Of a stretch of DNA of 64,000 nucleotides, positions 54,370 through 64,000 are shown piece by piece. The DNA is from Schistosoma mansoni. Taxonomy: Eukaryota > Platyhelminthes > Trematoda > Strigeidida > Schistosomatidae. The DNA lies in the NCBI RefSeq assembly GCF_000237925.1, contig NC_031495.1, forward strand, positions 21,454,163-21,518,162, read 5' to 3'. Both the position numbers and the translations under genes were made by a program. The first letter of the stretch is position 1; each line of letters opens with the position of its first letter. The notes under the pieces were generated by a model, which had not been told where the DNA came from, made no database searches, and saw only the letters and a program-made list of their open reading frames with translations.

Positions 54370-55458
54370 CAGAAATAATAGATTTAGGAGAGATGCTGTT
54401 GTTCCCTGGCCACAAGAAAGCAAGTGATCCACACACTCAGAGAATTGCTATGACACTGTCCAAAGAAGCACGGAATGCACTTATTGGGTTGAAATCTCGT
54501 GAATTCAGAATCATCAAAGCATCCTTCAAAACGAAAAAGAAGGGAATCACGACGAATTTTATCCAACGTTATGCATCCACAAATGATAGCAACGACGACG
54601 ACAGAGATCAACTTTACGAGAGGTCGCAATCAATCATAGCGAAGTGTCCAGGAAAGAAACTGACAATCCTGATGGGAAATTTAAACGCCATAATTGGAAT
54701 GGACGAAAACGGTTATGATGATATCATGAGACCAAATGGACTGACCATGAGAAAGGAACAAGAATCTTGAGAGGTTCGCGAATCTATGTACATTCAACAG
54801 AATGATTATAGGCTGCTCAGTATTCTAACACAAACGAATACATAGGGGCTACATGGCTTTCACTGAACTACACAACAGACGACCATATCGATCATATTTA
54901 CATCACTAAAAAATTCAGAAGGACAGTGGAAGGAGTGAGAACCTGAAAGAAGCTGACATTGCTTCAGGTCACCACCTGGTTGTGACCATAATGAAACTAA
55001 AACCCAAGAGGCACTGGACAATCAGATAAACAGCATCACAAAGGTTTAATACAGTCGTTCTTCGAGATACTGACAAAATCAACAAATTCAAGATAAATCT
55101 CAACAACAAGTTCCAAGCCTTACAGGATTTACATAAAGAAAAGGAAACTACAGAGAAAAACAACTGTGAAGGGATAATATAAGATTTCACTTAGACGTGC
55201 TAGACAATTTTGAGCCGCTAAAAGCATCATCATAAGGACATCGGGCATGATGTCGTGGGACGACATGAACTGGACGAAAGAAACGAGAATGGTCAGAAGT
55301 TTGTAAATTTATGTGAAAGGATTATAGGTGGTATTATATTCCTCCACAAAGTTACATTAGTCTTGCTGGATCACACTACAAAGAATTAGATCGGTCACAT
55401 TTATATCAATCAAAAATTCAGAAGGACCGTGAAAGCCATGAGATAACATTAGGCTCTA
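54370..55458 (+). mobile_element. Family A LINE endonuclease and linker pieces (right arm)
   Basis: Mirror of 18960-20048. The endonuclease frame at 54393-54770 reads LSKEARNALIGLKSREFRII, then TILMGNLNAIIGMDENGY. It continues through the linker and the repeated endonuclease-end segment. Rearranged and broken. Confidence 0.75.
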
Positions 55459-56131
55459 GTCCTTGTCATTTTTTGCACAGAAAGGGTTAAACAGGTAACT
55501 TATAGGTAGTGGGACTAAAGAGAACGTCCAGATCGCGTTTTAGAAACCTTGGAGATTGTGCTGTTAGTACAGTCCTCCGTAAATAGTTCCACAGTACTAT
55601 ATTACTGACGATAAAACATTGCAAGGAGATCTGTGAGAGCTCACTCCTGTTCAGTTCTAAATAAATGAAGAAGAATTCACACAACTGTGATTTAGTAACA
55701 TCATGAGTATTAGTTAAAAATCAGGTCACCTATTATAACCTGTGCGAAGCATAGTATGTGCTTAATACCGTATTGTACAACATCTATTGTTTACTCCCAT
55801 TTATGAATTCCAGTGCATTTGCGTCTCGTTTTACGGGAGGAAATAAAAGGGGAGTTAGTGTCTGACAAACTTAAGCTCTGAGTAGTTAAAAAGATTTTTA
55901 ATGTTTGTCCTCAGCCAGCTACATTCAGTTAGGATGTACAACAGTCCTCTTCCAGAGCTGCATATTGATGTTTTCCAGGAAAGTAAAAACACAAACATCT
56001 GGTTATCTAGCTATCGATGTTAGCGCTGTAGAAATCGTTTAATAGCAGTGATCTTCAAATATGGTCTGAGCCAGGTGTAAAGTCTAAAAACTCACATCAA
56101 ACATACTTTAACCTTTTCAAATTAAACACTA
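55459..56131. other. Unassigned sequence within the inverted-repeat arm
   Basis: Mirror of 18287-18959. No recognised content. Confidence 0.5.
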
Positions 56132-59100
56132 CGCCTCATACCAACATTCTCCATCCAACCCTGTCCTGGGCAATCCTTTCCAGTTCTTTCCAGTTAAAAT
56201 TCAACCTTTTCATATCTGCTACTATTTCCCTGCGTAATGTGTCCTTTGGCCTTCCTCTTTTCCGCTTCCCTTCCAGATTCCAAGTTAGGGATTGCCTCGT
56301 GATGCATTTTCGTGATTTCCTCAATGTATGTCCTATCCTTTTCCAGCGTCTTTTCCCAATTTGATCTTCATCTGGAAGCTGGTTTGTCCTCTCCGATAAA
56401 ACACTGTTCCTGATAGTTTCCTGGACAGTGAATGTTGAGTGTTTTGCGTAAACAACTGTTTATAAATACTCATACCTTCTTGGTGATGGTTATAGTGGTT
56501 CTCCACGTTTCAGCTTCATACAGTAGGACAGTCTTGACGTTCGTATGGAAGATTCTCACTTTGAAATTAGTTTACAGCTGTTTTCAGTTGCATATGTTCT
56601 TCAATTGTAGGAATGCTGTCCTTGCTCTGCAAATCCTCGCCTTCACATCTTCATCAGATCCTCCTTGTTTATCAATGATGCTACCCAGGTACGTGAATGT
56701 TTCCACCTCCTCCAGGGTTTCGCCATCAAGTGTAATTGGGTTGGTGTTCTCCGTGTTGTGTTTGAGAATCTTGCTTTTTCCGTTGTGTGTGTTGAGGCCT
56801 ATTGATGCAGAGACTGCTGCTACATTTGCTGTCTTCGTCTGTATTTTTTAGTGTGTACGGGACAAGAGGGCTAGGTCATTTGCGAAGTCCAAATCGTCTA
56901 ATTGATTCTGAGATGTCCATTGTATTCCGCGCTTCCCATCAGATGTCGAAGTCTTCATAATCCAGTCAATCACCAGAAGAAAGAGGAAGGGGGAGAGTAG
57001 ACAGCCTTATCTGACTCCGGTCCTCATTTGGAATGCATCTGTCAGCTATCCTCCATGTATGACTCTGCACTGTAGTCCGTTGTATGATTTGTGGATAATG
57101 TCGACAATCTTCTGAGGAACTCCATAGTGTCGAAGAAGTTTCCATAATGTTCTCTGGTCTACACTGCCAAAAAGCCTTCTCATAATCAACGACGTTTATG
57201 TATAGTGATGAATTCCACTTAACTGATGACCCGTAGTGTCGCAATTTGGTCTGTGCACGACCGATCCTTCCGGAATCCAGTCTGTTGATGTCGAAGTCGA
57301 GCGTCTACTGCGTCTTTCATCCGGTTCAGAAACACTCTGTTGAAAACGTTTCCTGGTACTGACAACAATGTGATGCCTCTGTAATTCTCACATTTGCTCA
57401 GATCTCCTTTCTTTGGTATCTTGATGAGATATCATTCTTTCCAGTCCATTGGCACTTGTTCCTCTTCTCAAATCTTCTTGAATAGCAGGTGAAGCATGTT
57501 TGCAGTTACTTCAATGTCTAACTTCAGTGTTCAGCTGGTATGTTGTCAGGTCCTACCTCTTTCCCACTCTTGATTTATCTGATGGCTAGCTTGACTTCTT
57601 CGATCGTTGGTTGAGTGACATCCATAGGAAGGTCAGTGTGGGCTGCTTCGATCTCCAGTGGATTCCATGGAGCTGGTCTACTCAGCAGTTCCTCGAAGTA
57701 CTCTGTCCATCTTTTTCTCTTTTCTTGAATCTCCGTGATTGTCTTTCCTTCTTTGTCCTTGACTGGTCTCTCCGGTTCGCCACGTCTCCTTGCCAACTTT
57801 TTTTATCATATAGTTGTTTCATAATCCCTTTTCTTACAGCTTTGTCCGCCGTCGTTGCTAGTTCTTCCATGTATTTCTGCTTGTCGGCTTTAATGCTCTT
57901 CTTCACTTCCTTGTTTGCTTCTGCGTAGTCTACTTGTGCTTTGAATTTCTCTGTTCGCGTTCGACTGTTATTAATTGCTGTCTTTTTGTTCTTCCTTTCA
58001 TCAATCTTGTCCAGGGTTCCCACAGAGATCCATTCCTTATGATGTTGCTTCTTGAGACCCAGAACCTCCTGACACGTCGAAGTTAGTGCTTCTTTGATCC
58101 CTTTCCAGTTGTCCTCCATCGTAGTAACTTTCTCTTTCAGTAGATCCTGTAAACCTTGTGACCTGTTGTTGAGAGTTATCTTGAATTCTTGAGTTTGTCA
58201 GTATCTCGAAGGAAGGCTATATTGAACCTTTGTAGTGCTGTTTGTCCAGTTTTCCAGTGTTCCTTTAGCTTCAGTCTCATCTTGGCTACAACCAGGTGGT
58301 GATCTGAAGCTATGCCGGCTCCTCTACTGGTTCTCACATCTTCCATTATCCTTCGGAACGTTTTGTTGATACAAATAATGATCTATCTGGTTCTCTGTGG
58401 TGTGGTCTGGTGAGATCCATGCAGCTTTGTGTATGCGTTTGTGTTGAAATATTCTGCCTCCTATAACCAATTTGTTGAATGCACATAGATTTGTAAATCC
58501 CTCCCCTTTTTCATTTCTCTCGCCCAGTCCATGTCGTCCAATTATCTCTTCATATCCTGTGTTGTCGACTCCGACTTTAGCATTTAGATCTCCTGTCAGG
58601 GTGGTGAGGTCCCTTCTTGAGCACTTAGCTATGAATGATCGCAGCCTTCCATGGAACTGATCTTTATCGTCGTCGTTGCTATCGTTTGTGGGTGCATAAC
58701 ATTGGATAACATTCATTGTGATCCCCTCCTTCTTTGTTTTGAATGATGCTTTGATAATTCTGGATCCATGAGATTCCCATCCTACAAATGCATTTCGTGC
58801 TTCTTTGGACATCATTAGAGCAACTCCCTGAGTGTGTAGAGCATTTTCCCCTTCGTGACCGGAGTACAGCAGCATCTCGTACCTAGCCTTTGTTGTCCCG
58901 CTTGTATCCAATGGGTTTCACTGATTCCAGGTACTGCCAAGTTGTATCTCCTCATTTCCATCGCTATTTGACTGGTCTTCCCGGTCTCCCACATTGTCCG
59001 AACGTTCCATGTACCCATAAAAATTGTTGCTCTAGTTTTTAGAAGGGGCATCGGCCTCGTGACTTCCGAAGAATTTCGGCTTTCATCATGAGGCGTCATA

Positions 59101-59273
59101 ATTCTTCCTTCAACTCCCAGGACAGAGTTTAAATGGTTTGAATTATTTTTTCTGGTTAGCGTTTTTTAGCCAGTTATTTTTCTATGGGATGGGGTCGTTA
59201 ACCCCATGCTCAACCCTCCTCCTTTATGCGGAATTGGGACCGGCAGTAACTCTAGAAGAGCTACAGGCGGAGT
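56132..59273 (-). mobile_element. Family A LINE, nearly full length, frame-broken
   Basis: The most complete family A copy. 5' end at about 59273 (CTCCGCCTGTAGC), with a 7-bp hairpin at 59189-59207 (ATGGGGT/ACCCCAT). Endonuclease: FMGTWNVRTM near 59010, GISETHWIQAGQ near 58935, IQCYAPTNDSND near 58700, LTGDLNAKVG near 58590, then HTTENQIDH near 58390. Linker: KKQHHKEWIS near 58045. RT: 57590-56560, including the DYEKAFW block. C-terminus: [15 protein letters not shown] to DRVGWRMLV at 56140. Several frame breaks separate the blocks, so it is not active. Confidence 0.85.
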
Positions 59274-59918
59274 TAGTTGCACTGTAATGTATACGAATCA
59301 CACTGACCGTTTTCATGTTTCGACGCTTAAGCGCACTAACGGAAATGAGAGTTTGGGCTGCTCTTCTTACTAAATTGATCTGCTTCATTACTTCCACAAA
59401 GCACTATAATTATATCGATTAAAGTGAATCATACGATAACCAAGTATATTAAACTAAACAGGTATCGTAATTACTGTTTCGTTTGCACAGACTTGCTACT
59501 TAAATTAGTTAAATACAGATAATTAAACCCGTGAATCCAAAAAGAAACTGTAGGCCAGTAAGACTCAACAAGAGACGGTCTTTGCTACCATAGTAAATGC
59601 TTTATCTGTTTTTAAGAGCCGAGAACACAAAGTGACTAAAAAATTAGCACTAACACATAGAGTACCACATAAATTATGGAATTTCAGAACTCTGAAAGAT
59701 CGAATTATGCAGCAAAACAGAAAAATCAGCGGAAAAACACAGAACGAGGGAAGCTGACCGTAATGGTCAAAATGATAATTCCCGCTTTATTCTGATAGGT
59801 CGCTAAGTTGACTGTCTGAATTACGAACCGAAGTTGAGTTTATTTCCATTCTAGTTCAGCCAATGGAGTAGTTGCGCGTGCATATCTCACAAGCGATAGA
59901 TCTCATCTGTTTTTGTAA
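59274..59918. other. 5' flank of the UTP23-like gene
   Basis: Intergenic DNA that should hold the UTP23 promoter. No TATA box or other element stands out. Confidence 0.4.
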
Positions 59919-60623
59919 ATGAAGATTAAGCGTGTTAAAAACTACAGGAGGACTATTGACTTGTACGATACTCATTTTGGACTAAAAACTAATCCACTTG
60001 AAATATTGGTTGACAGTACTTTTGCACGACAAGCGTTAGTACAGCAGCTTCACATTGAGCAACAATTTAAGTGTACGCTTTCGTGCGAATTTACTCTGGT
60101 TACATCATCATGTATTATTCTAGAGTGTGAAAAACTAGGTCCATTGTTTTCCGCAGCACTACAAATTCTCCAACAGTATAAAGTTCTGAAGTGTACACAC
60201 AAAGTACATAAAAACACATCTGCCTTTTCATGCATAAAAAGAAGAATTCTCACTGCACGGTCAAGAAAATGCTCCGAAACTAAGTCTAGGAAGGGAAGTT
60301 TGTTATTTGCCTTAGCTTCTAATGACGAGTCACTGCAACAGTATGCCCGAGCTGTCCCTGGAATGCCGATATTCTTCATCGCTCATAGACGAATCAATTT
60401 GGAATCTATTCCTATTCCAGTTTCATTGTTGCTTCAACAAAAGGCTACAAGAGCACCGGACTTGACACCTTCGGAGGTGAGTTTTGTGAAAAATTGCAGG
60501 TTTGTCCGAACTTCATTTTATGATGCTTTAGTTGGAAATAAAATGGACACTAGTTTATTTCCCATTTTGTCTCATCATGCTAGTAGGGTATCAGACTTAC
60601 TGAATATTTCACTAATATGCTAG
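59919..60623 (+). CDS. UTP23: UTP23-like rRNA-processing protein (PIN domain)
   Basis: Nucleolar factor of the small-subunit processome that acts in early 18S rRNA maturation with the U17/snR30 RNA. 234 residues, one exon, starting MKIKRVKNYRR (human begins MKITRQKH). The PIN fold shows EILVDSTFARQAL with Asp32, CIILECEKLG with Glu69, and the zinc-site segment VLKCTHKVHKNTSAFSC. Later come LLFALASNDESLQQYARAVPG and MPIFFIAHRRINLE, matching the human order. The family's C-terminal basic tail is mostly absent; the protein ends NISLIC. AATAAA lies at 60747. The overall match is moderate, and the related FCF1 is less likely because of the start and the Cys/His segment. Confidence 0.85.
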   Translation: MKIKRVKNYRRTIDLYDTHFGLKTNPLEILVDSTFARQALVQQLHIEQQFKCTLSCEFTLVTSSCIILECEKLGPLFSAALQILQQYKVLKCTHKVHKNTSAFSCIKRRILTARSRKCSETKSRKGSLLFALASNDESLQQYARAVPGMPIFFIAHRRINLESIPIPVSLLLQQKATRAPDLTPSEVSFVKNCRFVRTSFYDALVGNKMDTSLFPILSHHASRVSDLLNISLIC

Positions 60624-60746
60624 AGTATAATTGTTTTGTATATTTAGGTGTAGTTAAGTCCCCCTTCATCTGCCGATCCTCAATTCCTAGGATTACAAAG
60701 GAATTACAGTAGCCTCAAATTAATTTAATTGGAGTTCTAACTATCA

Positions 60747-60752
60747 AATAAA
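60747..60752 (+). terminator. Poly(A) signal AATAAA, likely UTP23
   Basis: First canonical signal after the stop codon at 60623, 124 bp downstream. Confidence 0.5.
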
Positions 60753-62680
60753 TGTCAAGATGTCTCATTTTTGGTAAAACGCGCTGATTCTTGGCCAATT
60801 ATTTGTCTAGTGATATCATGTCAGTGTGAACACATTTTCGTGAATACCCAAATTATAATGTTCAGATAATTTACCTTACATTAGTTTAGTGAAACTGTTC
60901 GAAACCAATTTCAGCTTAACAAAAGTATTGAGCGTATTAGCTTTTACCAATTCAGTGAAAGTAATTAGTATCTTTTGTAAAACGGTTTTGGGTTATTAGT
61001 GAGCATGTTGGTTGCATCATAGGCAAGTAATACATCCAGATGTAAAGGAAAACCTCTTAAAAAATCTGTAATCCGCTTATTCGAAGTATTAATGGGATAA
61101 CTTTGATTATCACGCCGAAGAAGTCCAGACAAGTTTACTAAACGAAACGTTAAGATTATTTAAATGTAAACAGCTGAGATTATTTCTGACAGTGTTTATT
61201 AATAGGAATAGACAGTACATAAACATTACGCCATTTAGTTCTGTAAAGTGGACATTTTATTCTTCTAAAGTATCCAAGCACCACAGTTTTGTTAGATAAA
61301 CGTGGCTTTTGTTAAATATATAAATAAAAGACTAAATTGATGAGATCACTTGTAAGGCGTCTCCTTGTTTGTCAACACACACCGCTACTTATCTAATATT
61401 TTCTGGCACATCGCAATTGATCTTACGCTGAAATCTGTCTCACCATAAAACCTAATTGTATTGTCATTGGATCAAACATTAGCAAAAGCGAAACCATTTT
61501 GGTGTGCTAGTTTAAGGTCCTCTGGAGTGTTTAGAAGTACTCGTTAATCATCCGACCGTTGATTTTTAATACCCTATTGACAATCACCATTCAGGAGAAT
61601 GTTTATTGGAATAATTATAAGTCAGTAGAAGCACTTAAAATGTTCATTTCAGAAAGCACTACATTATGTTGTATCCTGGTGAAGTAGACTCGAATTACCA
61701 ACGTATAAACTTATCGTATTAGAACTTGTGTAGCCGCAGTTGTATCAAGTTGACTAGTGATCTGCATGTTTTCCTATGCTATTCAAGTTTTAAGGCTTCA
61801 TAATCAAAAACGTTATTTATTGCACCAATTTGTATTTCCTACTTCCAAACGTCGGATATGTCATCTTATTTCACTGAACATCGGACACAGAACGGCTTAC
61901 AATAGTAATATAGTTCTTGTGTTACCTGTAGTGGTCCAATTATCATTGTGCATAACATTGCTTCTGCTGCGGTGTGTGATGAGTTTTCAACCTTTGAAAT
62001 TTATGTCGTAAGCATTTAATGATGATGCTAATGAAACAACAGGTAATCAATTGAAGTCTTCCTGCCGAATGACTATACTACAAAGAAATTCCGGTTGTGT
62101 ACTATGATTCCTATTAAACTGACTGTCAGCAGTTCATATTAGAAAGTGATAACAGAGTTCCTCATGTTTTGATGTCTATCAGTATAGTGGGAATAGCTAC
62201 ATTCAGACATACTTAAACTTCTTCACGAGTTTCGTTCCAAGTGTTCACTTGCAGCAGTGTAAAACAAAATTTATCGTCGGAATAACATTCAAATCACAAG
62301 TAGACACACCTAGCAGCTTTGTACAGGAATTTGAACCCCAGTGGTATTTTAGAGAAACCAAATAACTGCAATATCTTATTCAATGAGAAGTTGAGCATTT
62401 AGTTTAGACTCACAATCAACTTTTCCTTAACGTAGTGTCTACATGTATGATTTCAAGGAAAAGGCGTTTTTTGTGATCCAAAAGGAAATCGAAACATAGA
62501 CTAATTTAAAGGATTTGCTATAAAAACTATGTTTTCTGCAAAGGTACCTTATTTTCAATCAAATTTTTCTCATTTTGCTTATTGGTCAGTCGACTGTAGT
62601 CACTCCTTAACTACTGCTACTCCTCGTACTTTGATGGATCTAGAAATTTGATTCAGAAAACAGTCTCCAGTAGATTTCGG
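60753..62680. other. Unassigned intergenic sequence
   Basis: AT-rich. An 84-codon frame at 61757-62011 has hydrophobic runs but no recognisable family and no support as an exon. No repeats identified. Confidence 0.45.
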
Positions 62681-63106
62681 CAGTAGTCCCCACCTTCATG
62701 TGGTGATTAGGCTTGGTTATCATAATAACAATCGGGTTATATTAGAATACTTGTTCCTCTGAGGCCCACCATGCCGATCGGAGAACAGTAAAATTATAAT
62801 CGGCAAACTACGGTCCGAGGTCGTTTCACTGACCGTGCAGGGGTGTGACCGAAGTGGTGTTTCCGTCAGAGAACGAGGATCCTAACCGATGCTGTTTCCT
62901 CACAGCGGAATGCATTGAAAAAAGTCGGCCTTGAAAATGTTACACTTCACTCTAGTTTTCTGTTGCCAGTTGTAAAGCCTCTTGAAATACGAAGATAACA
63001 CATCTAAAACTCCTCATGAAAAGGCCGCATGTGATTGGCTTTGAGCAGTTTTCTGTGGTCGTATTCTGTCTGTGTTCACTTCTAATCCAGTTTTCTTTTC
63101 AAATCC
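62681..63106 (+). mobile_element. Family B LINE, 5' leader fragment
   Basis: Similar to 33100-33550 of the full-length element: GTGGTGATTAGGCTTGG, GGTCCGAGGTCGTTTCACTG, GAAAAGGCCGCATGTGATTG blocks. It ends where the ORF's N-terminal part begins. Strongly diverged; 3' truncated like the 47.4-kb copy. Confidence 0.72.
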
Positions 63107-63971
63107 TGTCATGATTCAGGGAACGGAGAGGCGAAAATTACCTAAAACAACTGCACTCGGAACTTCCTGTAGATATAGAAATCATTTCGATATATTCACT
63201 GGGTTTTTAATTAACAGCAGTAACTACTTAGCGCGCTCCTAAGAAAAAGCATAATCAAGGATAAGCTCGTAGCTGTTTAGTTTGTCTACTGGAACCGCTT
63301 ATATATGAGCACGAAATAATTAGATTATAAGCGTAACTATATTGTCTTCGCACAAAATTGACCCCAAAATAAACTTGGTTATTGAGACACGCTGAAGTAA
63401 TTCATGGCTGGCAAGCTACTAACTGGAAATGGATCAAGTCAATAGAGCTCCATAGTTTCACCTCATGTATTACTTTCAGTATCATAAAACTCTGCTAAAA
63501 CACTCAACGGTCCTTCAGTACATTTTTACTCCATATCATAATTCATGGTTTTGAACCAAAGATGAACTGGCTACTTTCTATATTTGTCTCCTGTTTGCAA
63601 GATAGTCTGATGACTATTTTACCATTGAGTCGAATACATCTAATTTACTGAGCGGGTTACTGTTTTGTGGTATTTAGGACTTTCCGATGGCGAAGATATC
63701 AAACCCATCCACATAATATGCGAGACTCATAAAAGTCAAGAGTTTTGGGAATGTAGTCGTCAACCTGCGGTAACAGATCGTGATGAACTACAAGGAAATC
63801 AGCATCCACTGGGGTGCAACGAGATATTTTAAGTACACTTCCGAAACACCGTATGAGGTGGCTTCGTTGAATTACATTAATACTAGATTATGGCATTTGT
63901 GAGCCGTGCAAAGCCAAGGTTTCATCCTAATCGATAGCTTAAAATGAAGAATGTCTGAAGCTGTTGCAAAT
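63107..63971. other. Unassigned sequence
   Basis: No gene or repeat recognised. Confidence 0.4.
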
Positions 63972-64000
63972 AGATTTATTTATTTGAACACATAAATATT
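63972..64000 (-). repeat. Tail of an AAATAAATAAA repeat running off the window
   Basis: On the minus strand AATATTTATGTGTTC then AAATAAATAAA, the same 3' tail as the repeats at 28.1 and 37.3 kb. The body lies beyond the right edge. Confidence 0.65.

Larger units (their letters stand above)
54310..57192 (-). repeat. 2.88-kb inverted repeat, right arm
   Basis: Reverse complement of 17226-20108. Here the arm is continuous at its right edge with the rest of a family A LINE (to 59273), whereas in the left arm the LINE is cut at the corresponding base. The duplication therefore probably copied this side to the other. Confidence 0.9.

Noticed and set aside
61757-62011. 84-codon frame with membrane-like stretches
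   Set aside because: No conserved motif, no splice context, no neighbour supporting it.

Overview
The window looks like a piece of a blood-fluke (Schistosoma-type trematode) genome. It is AT-rich and crowded with RTE-type non-LTR retrotransposons. It carries tRNA-headed SINEs with built-in hammerhead ribozymes of the schistosome SM-alpha kind. One gene shows the flatworm pattern of a run of 33-44 nt introns at its 5' end followed by kilobase-sized introns. Every gene name below comes from reading translations by eye; no database was searched.

Host genes. (1) 604-10165, minus strand: five exons of a lysyl-oxidase-like protein with a membrane or signal segment, two SRCR domains and the start of the LOX catalytic domain; the gene runs off the left edge. 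(2) 21676-40924, plus strand: a nibrin (NBN/NBS1) orthologue, FHA-BRCT-BRCT then a divergent tail with an Mre11-binding-like motif, in about 15 exons. (3) 46426-46794, minus: transcription elongation factor SPT4, intronless. (4) 59919-60623, plus: UTP23-like PIN-domain rRNA-processing factor, intronless.

Mobile DNA fills most of the rest. Three RTE-like LINE groups are separated here for convenience. Family A (SR2-like, tail TAAG) lies at 14.2-16.9, 17.2-20.1, 31.6-33.0 and 54.3-59.3 kb. Family B (tail TGAC) has a 3.95-kb copy at 33085-37033 with one uninterrupted 1125-codon EN-RT frame inside a nibrin intron, plus broken copies at 24.0, 45.3, 47.4 and 62.7 kb. Family C lies at 41.2-44.4 kb on the minus strand. 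A Penelope-like fragment (RT plus GIY-YIG) sits in a LOXL intron. LTR fossils are a gag-only element with 164-bp LTRs at 11552-13631, set beside a Gypsy gag remnant, and a Gypsy pol remnant at about 50-52.3 kb.

Large-scale structure. A nearly identical 2.88-kb inverted repeat (17226-20108 and 54310-57192) brackets nibrin and SPT4. A 550-bp inverted repeat (15324-15873 and 31885-32434) spans the first eleven nibrin exons. Four hammerhead SINEs were found, all in introns and all in the sense direction of the host gene; two keep a complete ribozyme core with perfect stem I.

The gene set is ordinary (matrix cross-linking, double-strand-break repair, transcription elongation, ribosome assembly) and the four genes form no pathway. 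The unusual content is in the repeats: sense intronic ribozymes, a possibly active LINE without an evident AUG, and inversion-prone repeat pairs.
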